From Crocodylus rhombifer (Eukaryota > Chordata > Crocodylia > Crocodylidae): a stretch of 64,000 nucleotides of DNA. The DNA is taken from assembly GCA_038503035.1 (NCBI GenBank), contig JAVSML010000944.1, forward strand, positions 496,001 to 560,000, read 5' to 3'. The notes beneath the pieces are model-generated. The model ran no database searches and was not told the DNA's origin. It worked only from the letters and a program-made list of their open reading frames with translations. A program made the position numbers and the translations under genes. Each line of letters opens with the position of its first letter. Positions within the stretch are counted from its first letter, which is position 1. This document shows, one piece after another, positions 1-12,836 of the stretch.

Positions 1-187
1 GGGTCTTGTAGCCACACAAGAAAAAGAAGAAAGGAGCAAATGAGCTAGTTAGTGCTATAGGTAAATGAGCATGCCTATAGCACTAACATACTGTGCTAGC
101 AGGCACTGAAACACTCCACGCTGCAGGGAGCATGCTGAGAGGCAGAACTAATTAGACTACATGCAGTTCTGCATGGTTGTGGCCGTA

Positions 188-415
188 CAGGTTTCCCTTG
201 CCAACCATGGTTTTGCCAACCATGTTACAGTTCTGGGTATCCATGCTTAATATTCTATGCACCATTTTGGTTACCACGGTATACAGTTTTGAGTAACCAC
301 AGTTTTCTGTGGCCATGCATCAGTCTGCCACCTGCTATTTTCCCCATAAGCCTTTTGTCTTGCCAACCATGGGAACTTTCAGGAACCTAACCTAGTGGTT
401 GGTGAGGGAAACCTG
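188..415. mobile_element. MITE with TA target duplication (pogo/Tc1-mariner-like)
   Basis: A 228-bp non-autonomous DNA transposon. The left end CAGGTTTCCCTTGCCAACCA (188-207) is repeated inverted at the right end (396-415), with 18 of 20 positions matching. A TA dinucleotide flanks each side (186-187 and 416-417), as expected for Tc1/mariner/pogo insertion. The inside has no coding capacity but repeats the motif CCAACCATG several times (about 203, 217 and 363). The superfamily call rests only on the TA duplication and the CAGG start; other TA-inserting families are possible. Confidence 0.75.
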
Positions 416-418
416 TAC

Positions 419-3400
419 TGCTGCTGAGAACAGGATACAGCATATGTGGAGCAGCACAGCGACAGAGAAACAGGGGCCCCAGACGATTGTGGTTCGGGAC
501 TTGCCAAGATACACAAAGTTGTAAACATTTTTCCAAAAATGTTATGCTGCTAAGCCCAGTCATCTCCTCTGTAATTTAGACTGTTGTTGTAGGTATCATT
601 CTGTATTTGCTTAAAAATTCTGCCTTCTGCCTAAATCTCTGGATTGATTGGCAAATTTTGTAATAAAATAGTATTATGTAGCACAGCAAACACTGCTATT
701 ATAGCAGCAATGTATTTTTCCTGCTATGTGATGAACACCTGATCACTGAGATTGAAACTGCAGTTCAAAAGATTGGGTGGGGAGTCATTTTTGTTTTTTA
801 CATTTTTAAGATGAGTGGTAGTTCAAGAAAATAGTCTTGTTCCAGTGGCATGTAGTGCAAGCAGGCAATGGGTGTGAAACCACAAGCACTAACTTATTAA
901 ACCAGGCAGCACCATGCTGGCTTATGATCATTGAAGTTTGGGTGCTTCGTGCTCCCACTCTTTTCACTTCACTTCAAGTCAAATCACTTCACATCTTCTC
1001 ATATACCAGGGTATGTTCTTGGGTAATGGAGGTGGTACAGCATGAGAGTCCCTCTTTATGATGCACCACAGAAGGTGTAGTTTAAGTGGGAAGTCCAGCA
1101 GAATGGGGACATGAGGACAGTGGTATATGTGACAGTGTGGTTTTCAGTCAGAATATTTTGGTTTTCTGTTGAAAACGTTTCAGCTGGGAGGCATTACAGT
1201 TTTAGACAGAAGCACCATTTTTCTGCAGAAAACAGACAATTTTTGTGAAGCATTCTATTTCAAGGGAAAAAACCCCATTTTTCCACTAAAAACTATTTTA
1301 TTATTATTCTGGGATAATTTATGTCTGCTGTACTGCAGTAAATCATGAGATAAATCTATTCTTCAGGTCACAGGAAGTGGTGACACAGCAGTGAAAAAAG
1401 TTTTTCATTTACTGAGCATCTGTGTGGTTCCCACTGCAGAAGCCAAGATTTTTGTGTTTGTTTGTTTGTTTAAACCATGCATGCAAAAAAATGAAAATGT
1501 TGCATATTCCATCCTAGTCCAGGAGACAGATACCCTTTCCCACCCTTACTCTCTAACTGTTAGCTCAGGGCCACAACAACTGTTACCCTCAAAGGGTAAG
1601 GACCACAGCTGTAGATACAGGATACGATGTTAGACAAGTATTACGTAAGGAAGGAACAAATGCATTTCTTTGCACTTCATCTATAAAAATGTAGTATATT
1701 GCTGTCATTTCCAGAAGATGAACTTCACCATCTGGGGGGATAGTATTCCATTCCAACCAGGGGAGTAAAGTGCCACTGCAGCAGACATTCAGAGCTAGCA
1801 TGGACAAACAGCTACCAGACGTAATCTAGGAAACAAGGGACTAAAAGACCTAATCTGTCTTTTCCTTCTCTGATTTCTGTGTTTTTAGAGATAGATACCA
1901 TCATACATAATGGAAGGCTTGCCCTTTTTATGTAGGTATAATTCTGTGTTGGAAGGCACCAAAGGAGTTTATGATATCCATGCCTCTACACACACTTGCA
2001 CGAAGCACAGGATCCTTTATGTCACTTATTGCTAATAAAGTGCATATGCCAGCTGCCTCTCGTGCTCCTTGTTCTTGCCTGCATCACACTGCTGTAGCAA
2101 ACAGCTGGTTCTCAGGGCTACACTGAGTGTCCTCTCAGCCTCTAGCAAAGGCCTCTTGTGACTGTGCTATCCCAGGACAGGAACAGTGACTCAGTCACAA
2201 CTTCTTCCTCTACTCCACCCTTGTTCCCTTGCAAAGGAAACCATCTGCTATTGCTCTGTACTGGAATCAAATTATGGTCCCCACTGCTCCAGTTTGGCTT
2301 TTCTAGCCACTCATTGCACTGGGTGAATAGTGAGAGAACAGATCTCTGCAGGAGAGGCCTTATAGAGACCGCTGGGGTGCCTAAGCAGAAAGCCCACATA
2401 GGGCACTGAGGAAGTAAATTATACACATTGGTCTAATGTGTAGGCACAAAGGGTAAGTGACAAACTTGCCTTACAGGATAAAGGCTACTTTTCTGTCCAG
2501 ACATTAAAGGAGTGCTAATCCATCCCTTGGAGGTCTTCCTGCTACACAGGCTTAGGAATCCAATGCTTTTAATTAGCACTTGATTACAATAAAAACAATT
2601 TTCATTCAGACAGGAACTATAAAACCTTTAAAATGTTCTGGGTACTAATCTTCTCTCTTTGGATTATCTGCTGCCAGACATACCAATAAACTGTAGGCAA
2701 GTACAAGATCTTTGGACTGGTGCAGTGAGGTACCATAGAAGTTCAACAAGACATTTCATGGGTGTGCTTGCCAATGCCAATTTTACTGAAGATAATGTCC
2801 ATACAAAATAGTGAGCAAAACAGCACCCTCTTAGTTGCAGTCATTACACAGATTCCTAGTGTACTTTCCAGGGAAAGTATCCGAAGGTTAAATTTTGCTG
2901 ACTCTCAGCATGGCTAAATACTGGAATAAAGCACGCTAAGCAACATAAAAATCACATCTGCCTTGAAGGGACTTCCAAAAGCCTCTTTCTCCCATCTTCC
3001 CACCACATTTTTCAGGAAAATACACCTGCATGAAAGCTACTGTTTCCAAGGGAAACTGATTATAACTCAAGAAAAACCAACCCACCTTATATGACAAGGT
3101 GTTCAAGCTAAACACCTCTAAACGACAATGAAAAGGTTCCAAGTCTGGGGATTCACAACAGCCATCTCAGAGTGAAGCAATGTCTTCCCTGGTGTCCCTA
3201 ACAATCCATCTCTCTCCTATACTTAGGAGCCTACCAGCAGTCACAAGTTGGACACGTATGTGAGACTCAGACTGAACCTGTTCCTTGGTTTAGACGTTTC
3301 CATTGTCCTTTTGAGTACAGATGCCTGGCTCACTTTTTTCTGGATTACTATCCAACTCTAAGACCCAGTGCTTCAAAAGCATACATAGCTGTAGGGAACA

Positions 3401-5833
3401 ATCCCGCTACCACAAGGCAGAGAATAAGGATGGTTTGCAAAGTCTCTATGTAGTCAGTCTATACCTGTCTTGGTGGCATGTGGAGCAAAGAACAGGCAAC
3501 ACCCCTCTTTTTTAATTTTTTTTTTTAAAGAAAGTAACTTTTGGAATCCTAGAAACAAGGTTGCTGCTTTGAGTAGATGAGATGACAAGAGAGAGGTGTT
3601 TTCAGACCAGCGCTGGTCATTAAAAGAATTCCTGTCCATGTTAGCATCATTTAACTGCGTCCCCAAGGGAATCCTGAGAGCAGACTTTCTGAATAACTTA
3701 ATCCATCGCTGCCTTCAGCATTGCCAGTAAAAGGCTTAATGAAAGAATAGAAGGAAAATGCAGCAGTTGGCAGTCGGTAATGATTAACATAAAACATGCA
3801 AACCCAAGAAATTAAAAGCAAACATTTGCTACCCATGGGTCTTTTTATGCTGGTCTGATTGTCTCATAGAAGTTATAATGCCCACTGCTGGTGGAAGAAG
3901 TCTTACTGATACTGTGTTCTGACTTTAATTGGGGGTCCCCTAGGACCAAGGAGGCTGAAATCCCATTCATGGCTTACCTTTCTGCACTGAACACTGGAGT
4001 TAGTCAATGGATCTTTTTAACAGATCTTTAAGAACCCCTTACATTTGTCCTTTGATGTTTTCATGCGTGTGCCTGTCCATCTGCTATCAACTTGTAGATT
4101 TGCAAACAGAAAAACTACTCCAACATTCAGCTTTTAAACACTGCACTATACATTACTGGCCTGCTCCAAAGCCCACTAAAATGGCTGGAAAGACTTACTG
4201 ATTTCATGGCTTTCTGACCACACCCTAAGCTTCCTTTTTCAATTGTTCGACCCAGGACAAAACAAAGTAGAAACTGGTCACCAGTTTTTGTAGTGGGCTT
4301 TTGTCATGGCCACTGCCATTTCAGATTATATTGTTATTCAGCAAGATGGCTACTGTCAAGATAAGTCACAATGCTAGTTGTGGGTGTAAGCAAGAAGTAT
4401 GAACTTCCAGACTTGTATACTAAAGTATGAGAAAATGACCACTGTTAGCAGAGTGGATTAAGTGAGGTGATATTAACTGCTCTTTGCCCACTGTACAAAA
4501 TGTATCACTGCCTTCTGTGAGACAGAAAGGCCTTGATATATGATTTTGCACTCTTTAGTGGCTACAGACTAGAGATGATATAAGACCTGAAACTACCTCA
4601 GTTAATGGAAATAATCTTTCTGCTCAGCCTGTATTTCTGGAATGGATATTCCTACTAGACATATAGACGCAAAGACATATATAGATGTAGAGGACCTCAG
4701 GATCCTTTTTACTAGCTCCAACAATGCTATAGAGACAGCATGGCAAGAGTCAAATTAACTAGAGAGAAATTCTCCTTCTGCAGAGCACTCCCATTTCAAT
4801 TTACTAGTTAAAGTTCTAAGTAACGTGGTGATTAGAGTTTGTGCTAACCCTGTGTGGAGGGTGAAGGGCATTGCGTGCAATTATCAGGAATATTTATCCT
4901 AGTGAAATGCTGATACGTCCCATTATGTTACTATCACACATACACCAATAATGTTTCTTGGGTTAGTCAGGATTGGTATGTTTGCTCTGTGCTGGCAGCA
5001 GGGATACTGAGTTGCCCGGAACTAAAGCATTTGAAAGCAGGATGCCTTCCAGCCAAGAGAATTTTTAGATTCTAGAAGAATAATCATAGAAGATCAATGG
5101 GGAAAGTGATCGGCAAAGCTCAGTCTACCTTTGATCTGCTCCAGGCGGAACATTCTCAGACTAGGCAAAATAGTCACAATAGGGAGCATTTCACCATTTT
5201 GGTGCCTCTAAAAACTGTAGGCAAAGAAACCTCCCAGTTTTTATTTTGTTGTAGGTATGATCACTTTCCTGAAGCCCCGCTTCATGCTGGAATCTCATCT
5301 ACCAGAGTGTGCAGCCCTCAATGCCTCATTTTACTGTGCTCTCCCAAAATGCCTACCTGTCAGTCTCCCAGTGGCCCACTTCTCCCCTGGACACCTCCAC
5401 ACCCCCTTAGTCTGGGAAACACATTTTATCACAGCTGCAGAGCCACCATCCAACCTTCCTTTGAACCTACCACTATGGTGATGCCTGCAAACACTGCCAA
5501 TGGGTAATGCCTACAGAAGTCACAGGCCGAATCCACTGCCCCTTAGGAACTTCTCCCTCTTAGTATCACCCTGTTACTCTCAGTTCTCCTCCCTTGTTAG
5601 TTCCATTGGCTGACTGTGCCTTGCCATAAATATAGGTTGTGATTTTTATGGAGTGTTGGGATTGTATTTGTGCAATATCTAGGCCAATGGGGCAGGAGAA
5701 GCACATTGGAGAGATCATGTTCTTTGCCTGGGGCATGCAGGCACTGCCATCATTCAAATGAATAGTAAAAACCATAGTATGCTCTCCCATACTCTTCTAA
5801 GTAGGGCTACCATGAGATTGCCATAGTATAGAG
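419..5833. other. Unique noncoding sequence, no gene seen
   Basis: I see no convincing exon, RNA gene or young repeat in this stretch. Reading frames are short and unlike known proteins. About 1140-1310 is rich in TTTTC/GAAAA-type words, as in some old decayed amniote repeats, but I cannot assign it to a family. The 5097-5507 reading frame overlaps a second frame (5257-5481) and has no recognisable domain. Confidence 0.5.
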
Positions 5834-6019
5834 CAGGGGCGGACAATTATTTTGGGCAGAGGGCTGCTTACTGTGTTTTGGCAAGCCATCAAGGGCCGCA
5901 TGACAGCCAGCCCAGGGCAGATAAATATTAATTTTCTAATTTTTTAGGGTCCCCACAAGCCACATAAAATGGCCTGCAGGGCCACATCCAGCCCCCGGGT
6001 TGCATTTTGCCCACCCCTG
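5834..6019 (-). mobile_element. hAT-type MITE with 8-bp target duplication
   Basis: A 186-bp non-autonomous hAT element. It begins CAGGGGCGG and ends GCCCACCCCTG, the CAG...CTG termini typical of hAT. The flanking octamers GTATAGAG (5826-5833) and GTATAAAG (6020-6027) match at 7 of 8 positions. Its right end, read in reverse, contains GGGCAAAAT followed by a GGCCCTGCAGGCC motif. The same order is seen in the element at 44590-45265, so the two are probably the same family in opposite orientation. Confidence 0.8.
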
Positions 6020-6726
6020 GTATAAAGGACCTTGCTTGGAACCTCTATAAGTAGATAAATTTCACCTTCAGTGTAGGAATTAGATTAAGCAAGCCATATT
6101 TGTGATGCTTCCACTGATACAACCAATGACATTTAGGAAAGCTTTTTGTTCCCTGTTGCTTTTTGATATTTTTTCCACCAGCTATCTGTAATGCTTTTCA
6201 AATATCTCAAATTATTATTATACAAAGATAGACATAAAATTGATCAGTAACTGGGAGAACCTGCTAGTCTTTGTGAGTGAGACAGAGGGGGGGAAATCAG
6301 AAACAGATATAATCAGAACCGTAAGTAGCTGCAGGAAAGGGGACAGGATGCGAGTGGCAGCTGCCAGATGCCCAATGACCCTATAAGAGACTCAGTTGAC
6401 AGTTTTGCCAAAATTCAAAGGGCCAGCTACCGGCATAAGTAGATGTAGATGTAGGTGATTTTGAGGTAATAGTTTTGAGAGGAAAGGAATAACCAGGAAT
6501 GTGAGTGCAAAACTTCCAGAAATTTTCAGAACTTGATCTCGGTGAGATTCAGATATCAAAAGCTGCATCTTTGTTTTGCTTCTTTTTTTATCATTATGCT
6601 TATAATAGCCATCCAGTCCCTCTGAATACCATTTTCAACCACCATTCTTCTTTCTCTGCCTCAGAACAGTGTTAATAAATAGTCACATTGCTCAGGAAAC
6701 GCCTAAAAGTGCCAAACCCTTTTTTT

Positions 6727-6770
6727 GGGGGGGGGGGGGGGAGGGAAGGCAGGGAAGGGGGGAGAGTAGC
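6727..6770. repeat. G-rich simple repeat
   Basis: An uninterrupted run of 15 G (6727-6741) is followed by purine-rich GGGA and GGAAGG words. The tract could form a G-quadruplex on the plus strand. It is low-complexity sequence; the nominal minus-strand reading frame across it is an artefact. Confidence 0.9.
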
Positions 6771-7300
6771 AAAATGAGGAAGAGGAAGTACAGCTGAATT
6801 GGGAGAATAGGGGGATTGGGAGGGGATTAGAAATGCATACTGACAGGAATGTCCCACCAAAGAAATTTGTTAGTGGGGCTTGCAGTCAGGCAAATAAATG
6901 ACTGGCAGAAACAGAACTAATCAAAAAATAAAGATATTTGTAAGTCAGAACTGGAGGAAAAAATGTTTGGAAATCCTAACATTCTCCCTAGTGCAGGACT
7001 GAGCCTACTATAGACAGACAGGTAGAACACAAAGCAACTCCTGATTTTAACCAACAATTGCACCCTGGTCCCTGCACTCCTGGCAGTGCTGTATCACACA
7101 TGCCCCTTGCTTCTGTCAGTTCTTCTCCAGCTGCTGACAATTGCAGAGCAAGACAACTGCTCAAGTTAGGCTAAAACCAAAGTGTCTTTATAGACATCCA
7201 GGACAAGAAGATGTCTTCTTGATACCAGAGAAAACTTCAGTAAATGGAGATAAATGGTCCATCTGTTCCACTGGACTGGAAGAACTGTTTCCTAGCATAT

Positions 7301-8105
7301 AGAATCATAGGAAATGAGGGTTGGCAGGGACCTCAAGAGGTCATTTAGTCCAACCCCCTGCTCAAGGCAGAACCAGCCCCAACCAGGTCATCCCAGCCAA
7401 AGCTTTGTCCAGCCAGATCTTAAAAACCTCCAAGGATGGAGAGTCCATCACCTCTCTAGGTAACCAGTTCCAACGTTTTACTACCCTCCTAGTAAGAAAG
7501 TTCTTCCTAATATCTACCCACCAAGAACAGTCTTGCTTCATCCTCTTTCGAACCCTCTTTCAGGTAGTTGAAAGCTGCTATAAAATCTTCCCTGTCTCCT
7601 CTTCTCTAGACTAAAGCAGCCCAGTTCATCATCAGTCACATAACCTAGCCCCCTCACCATTTTTGTTGCCTTCCACTGGACCTTCTCCAATTTCTCCACA
7701 TCCTTTCCATAGTGGGGAGCCCAAAACTGGACACAGTACTCCAGAGGCAGTGCAGAATAGAGGGGAATAATCACTTCCCTTGACCTGCTGGCAACACTCC
7801 TGCCAATGTAGCCCAGGATGCTGTTAGCCTTCTTTGCAACAAGGGCACACTGTTGGCTCATCTTCAGCTTAGTGTCCACGGTTACCCCCAGGTCCTTTTC
7901 TGCAGAGCTGCTGCCCAGCCAGTCAGCCTCAGTCTGTACTGGTGCAAGGGATTGTTCCGTCCTAAGTGCAGGACTTTGCACTTGTCCTTGTTGAACCTCA
8001 TGAGATTTCTTTTGGCTCAGTCCTTCAATTTGTCCAGGTCACTGAATCTTAGCCTTACCTTCCAGCGTATCTACTGCTCCCCCCAGCTTGGTGTTGTCTG
8101 CAGAT
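7301..8105 (-). mobile_element. CR1 LINE, 5'-truncated 3' end with RT remnant
   Basis: Read on the minus strand this is the 3' part of a CR1 retrotransposon. It covers the last ~220 codons of ORF2 (reverse transcriptase C-terminus) and the short 3' UTR. The 3' tail is at 7301, where the plus strand reads AGAATCATAG. Minus-strand translation (7538-7981) shows CR1 hallmarks: [35 protein letters not shown], and CFSLEKRR. The frame is interrupted and the start is missing, so it is a dead copy. The 5' break is near 8105, after the segment encoding the start of the DDTKL region. Confidence 0.92.
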
Positions 8106-9191
8106 ATCAATCATGGAATCAAAGCAATCACATCCTGTCATGACAGAGTTGTTTATTTTCACTGCTCATTAAATTTTTAACCTCTTTGCTGAGTCTACCA
8201 AGAAGCTTGCCAGTTGTGGAGGTTGTGAGGTGGATGTCTGTCAACAGGAACTGAACTGAGATCACCAGTTCATTTCACATAGGCCTCTGGAGGCAAGAGT
8301 TTTGACACAAAAGCCAGCAGCCTGGCTATTGTTAACTTCTTTATCCTGATCCTCTGCTGCCTTGCACATTATATAATTATTTCTACCTGGCATGAAACTA
8401 CTGTGCTGGTCTCATAACAATGCTACAGGCATTTTGCACTTACTTTTGGTAGGTATAATGACTACCCAATAAGCAAGACAAAAGCCCTATACATAATTAC
8501 AGATCTTTTAAACAACCACATGTCCCAGAGATAGTTTTGGTTAATAAAAGTAAGTGGACAACAAGGGTGGATCTCCCTCCCCACCCCATACCAGTCAAGT
8601 AGGATTATTCTGAATTATTATAATTGTTTATACTGAACAAGTTTGTTGAAGATGCCTTACCTGGATACAATGTATTTAATGCTTCTGACATATACAGAAA
8701 TAGGATAAAACTGGCTACAGTGCAGAGTTTTCATGATGTGAGGTTAGATGAGAGCCCTCATCTGGAAGGACTTTTGTCATGGGCTCCTTGTATAAAAAAT
8801 AAAGGGTGCCATCCTGACCTCACAGTATGGCAGAATGCCATCTCAGTCTCTCCCCAAATTCTACTATCAGGCTTATCATCTGTCTGTCAATTTGGTTGCC
8901 ATGATCACTGTGGTGGGCAGGCAACCCTCCCCCCATCTATCTCATGTAACCCTGAGCTGGAAACATCCCTGAGGGAGGGGGATCCTGCTCCAGCGGAAGT
9001 GAGAAGCTACAAGTAGCCAAAGGGGCAGGGGCCCACACCACTGGGTGACCAGCATTGCTTTTTAAACTGATTGGTTGACATCAGACAACATCTGCCTGAC
9101 TGGCTCCGATAGGTGAGGTCACTTAAAAGCACTATGCATCAACCAGTGGGGCTGCTTCTGGTGGGAACTTGGTGATGAGGTCACAACAGGG

Positions 9192-9199
9192 ATATATAG
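9192..9199 (+). promoter_or_regulatory. TATA box of the putative LTR
   Basis: ATATATAG is set in a GGGATATATAGAGTCCC context. The position, about 285 bp from the proposed LTR start and upstream of a polyadenylation signal, fits a U3 promoter. Activity is not implied. Confidence 0.45.
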
Positions 9200-9556
9200 A
9201 GTCCCTTTTTCCTGGAAGGGAAGAGCCATCTTAGAGAGCCATTTTTGGCAGAGCCATGCTGGAAAGCAGGGAGAGAGCTTCCTGGGAAGAGACAAAGAGC
9301 AGCTGGAGCTCTCTCCCTCTCTCTCTTGAAACTGAACACATGAGAAACTGCCTGCCTCCAGAGGAAAGCAACCAGCCTCTGGATGATACTTGTGAGTAAG
9401 CTACTTGCGAGTAAGCTACTTGCGATCTATCCAGATATATAGTTTGCAGTACAGCAGTTCCATAATCAATGGCTACCTAGACCCACTGCTTGCTCTAAAG
9501 TTATTCTGTGATACCTCTCTATCCTGTACTCTATCCCAGGCCTCCTCCCTGTAACT

Positions 9557-9562
9557 AATAAA
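9557..9562 (+). promoter_or_regulatory. AATAAA polyadenylation signal of the putative LTR
   Basis: AATAAA lies in CTAATAAAGTTCTCC, downstream of the TATA box. It would mark the R/U5 boundary if the LTR call is right. U5 would then be long, about 370 bp. Confidence 0.45.
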
Positions 9563-9944
9563 GTTCTCCATCATTCTAAGCATGGTGAACTGCCTGGGAG
9601 AGGGAGAAGGGCGCGCCTTCATGTCTCTTTGGTTTGTCTGGCTAAGGGAGACCACTATTGATTCTCCAGGCTAAAGGAAGCACCCCAAGTTCTAGCAGTG
9701 GGCCAAGCACCCTTGAGGTCTACAAGGCCTATGACAGATGGTCTACAAGGCACAGGGCCGCGGACAAACCGAGACTCCTGGGTGGTGGCAGCCATGAGCC
9801 TAGGCTTACAGGTGTGATCCGGGAAGGGGGTCAGCTGGACATGAGGTACCCTTGGGGAGGCACTCCGAGCCAGGTAGATAGGTGGGTGCAGTGAGGTGGG
9901 TGTTTCAGCGCAGGAGCACCCCCTGCTGGCCTGCCACACATGGA

Positions 9945-9995
9945 ACTCAATTGGAGTCTTGCCATTAACTTCAGTTGGGCTAAAATTTCGCCTAC
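9945..9995. repeat. Fragment of an old amniote repeat
   Basis: The words 'AATTGGAGTCTTGCCATTAA' and 'CTTCAGTTGGGCTAAAATTT' resemble an ancient palindromic repeat ('caatgggagtcttgccattgacttcaatggg' type) that recurs in reptile and bird genomes. The copy is short and diverged. The family name was not determined. Confidence 0.35.
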
Positions 9996-11435
9996 TGCTT
10001 ATACTAGAATCTTATTAGTCACCACTGTATGGTTCTGCAATAAACTTGCAAACAAAATGTAAGCCAAATGATTTAGTTTACTAATTCCTCTTTAGCAATG
10101 ACATGGCAGTTTGTCCAGTCGGCACAATCAAGCATATATTATCTTAACAGCAGTTTTATATAAGGTCCCTATGCTTTCTGAGCTAGAAGATTCAATTAAA
10201 GCATAAAATGTTTTAAATAACCCCCCTAAAGTCTTGCCGTCAGTATAGTGGGATGCTGTGAAGGCACTCATTCAGGGGACGTTTATTTCTCTCTCTCAAA
10301 AAAAAATGCTATTAATGCTAAAAAAAGAACTCCTTCATGGAATTAGCCTTTTAGAGCAGAAATATAAATTGATAAGTGAGGGAAACATGCAAGCCACTGC
10401 TTTGTGTCATGAGCGGGTCAAAGCTTTACTGGTACAGAGAATGGAACATGACCTTGGACCAAGTTAGGATCGGTTTTCCTTAAAGGGGTAATTAGACAAG
10501 TAAGATTTTAGCCCATAGTTATGTTAAGTCCCTGCCTCACTGCCATTAGCAATAGTCCACCAGCATGAATGGGATTTGGTATACAAGAGTCATAACTTAG
10601 AAAATATTCTCTGCTTTGATGCTAAATGAGAGGTCGGGCAGGGGGGCAGGGCGTTGCTATGTACTTACTGTAGGGTATGAGAATTCAAGAGAGAGAGAGA
10701 GAAGCTTGGGAAAGCTACTTATGTATAAACCAAGAAGAGTCTTCTACATGTTATAAGAATAGAATGTACTGGGAAATTGGGAAATTGCTCATACCAGACA
10801 GTTACACAGGAGTTTTATAAAAGGTTTCTGGCTGACTGTCCTTCATATAATGTGTTTATATTCTCTGGACATTGACTCATGAGCGGTCTGGAAACATATT
10901 TCATAGGTTACTTTGCAAATCATCCTTATTCTCTGTACAGCAGTAGGTGGCTTTCTAGCTCGCTAGCCAGTTCTTAATTCAAAAGCAGCTGAAAATATTT
11001 GGAAAGGGGGTCAGCTGTGAGGCTAGAGACTTTGCTACCATCGCTTGTTCAGAGTTCTCGTAAGTATTATGCAACTTGGGCAGGCTTCTGAGTACATACA
11101 TACATTTGTTGAATCTATTCAGTTCCCACTGTGTGATCAAGGCAAAAGCAAAGCTGAAATGGCTCCTGGTTAACCAGTAACCATGGGTAAAAGCATTATT
11201 CTTGCACTTTCTTTTCCTGCATCCTTGTGACAAGGTATTTAGCGGAATCTTACAGGCCACACCACGGGCACTTTTGTCCTCAAAACTTTTGCAGTTTTGG
11301 CCTCAAACTTGGAACCCCTAGACTGTTACCCATGCACCTTAGCACCCACACCACTCCAGCCCCCATTCTTATGCTAACCAATAACAGAAGTCAATTACTC
11401 TGAATAAGGATAGGTCAGCCACTTTACACAAAAGC

Positions 11436-11660
11436 AGTACTTTGCATTTAGATAGCAGCTTCATCCAAAAATCCCAGTGCATTTCAATGAATGCTGGAGG
11501 GTGTTGCAGAAAATTTCATATACCTCTCTGTAGGACAGGGAAAGGTTTTAGTGACTTATGCCAAATCACACAACCAGTCATTGGTAGAGTCATGAATAAA
11601 CCTAGAAGAACCACTTCCCTGTCCAAGCATCTAATTACTACATCCCCTTCCCTCTCTTAC
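11436..11660 (-). mobile_element. MIR-like (CORE) SINE, decayed
   Basis: Plus-strand words follow the order of an amniote MIR-like SINE read in reverse: 'TTTAGATAGCAGCTTCATCC', then a region matching 'aggacagggaaaggtttt', then 'GACTTATGCCAAATCACACA' (compare 'gacttgcccaaggtcacaca'), then 'GTCATTGGTAGAGTCATGAA' (compare 'gtcagtggcagagccgggaa'). The copy is old, with many substitutions and small deletions. Confidence 0.55.
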
Positions 11661-11917
11661 TGCTTTTTTCCGGCAAGTATGAAAAGCAGCCAAAATACCT
11701 TAGTATTTCTGGAGTTTCCTTTTCTGTGCTCTTAACACTTTTTTTTAAACCTGTGTAAATGTGGCCAGCTCCATTTGTGTTTCCTTTAGCCCAATGACAG
11801 CCTCACCTGGAGAAAAACAGAATACAGTCTTCAGGAGTTCAGTCCATTACCACTGTTAATAAAGTTGAAGAATTTGGAAGATGGATGAAGGCTATCTTCA
11901 CAAGCTTATTTTCAGGC

Positions 11918-11939
11918 AAAAATAAATAAATAAATAAAT
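11918..11939. repeat. (AAAT)n microsatellite
   Basis: About five tandem copies of AAAT, in AT-rich sequence. No other function is evident. Confidence 0.9.
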
Positions 11940-12836
11940 GCATTACAAAGGGCTCATGACTTATTATAAACTCATACAGATAAATTCTCCCAGTGGCTGT
12001 GACCACAGAGAGGGATCACTGGTTTTGATTCTAACTGCCCTAAAATTAACATGTCTTTTCATTTGAATTTTCAAGTCAATACTCTCAGCAATGACTGAAA
12101 TATCTCATAAAATTTATCTTCCTGACAAAGGCTAGACCCTACCTTGCTATACTGTGACTATCCAGAAATATGATATTGGTTTGCTCACATATGAGGGATC
12201 TAATCTGACAGGGAAAAGATGGAGCAAATTTTAGATAAAAGAATTACATGTCTCTTGTGATATATATCTTGCATAGCCAGCCACATAGTCTGAAAGTACT
12301 AGAAATGTTAAGGAAACAGTTTTTGAAAACATAGCTTGATAATGGTTGAATATTAAACTAAATCCCAGAGCTTGTAGCTTGCAACCTAGGAGTTTGGCTT
12401 TTGCTCTGTGGTATGTTTAGTTGAAGTGTCATTACTTCAAACAGAATTGCAGCCTGTCAAACAGAGTTGCATATACTTGGTATAATAAAAGTTAAACAGA
12501 ATGGCAAAGAAAGAAAGAGGTGTGCAATTGGGGTGGGGGTGAGAAAGGCTTTTGTGCAAAAAAGAATGGCTAAACACTTTAAACATTTTTTCTACAATAA
12601 GGACACACTGCAGGACAGAAATATCTTGCTTTTACCAAACATTTCAATCATTTGCTGTGGGACTTAACAAATTCACCTCCAAATATTCAGGTAAAATCTG
12701 CTGTTAAAGTATTTTTTATCAAATAAGATCTTTGTGCGTTATTTACTGCTTTGTGTCTGAACATCTCAAATGCCATAGGGTATGGAGAGACAAACAAATT
12801 ATACTAAGCTAAAGGGTCACGGCGGGACAGGGATGT

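Larger units (their letters stand above)
8909..9940 (+). mobile_element. Probable solo LTR of an endogenous retrovirus (~1 kb)
   Basis: This ~1.03-kb block begins TGTGGTGGGCAGG and ends CCTGCCACACA, i.e. short inverted TG...CA termini as in retroviral LTRs. A TATA box lies at 9193-9198 and an AATAAA signal 360 bp downstream at 9557-9562, the U3-R-U5 order expected on the plus strand. A 17-bp tandem duplication (GTAAGCTACTTGCGA-type) occurs near 9397-9425. No primer-binding site, gag, pol or env follows, so it would be a solo LTR. I could not find a clean flanking target duplication, so the exact ends are uncertain. Confidence 0.5.

Noticed and set aside
5097..5507. 136-residue plus-strand reading frame, the longest in the first 6 kb
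   Set aside because: It has no domain, an overlapping second frame and no splice or promoter context.
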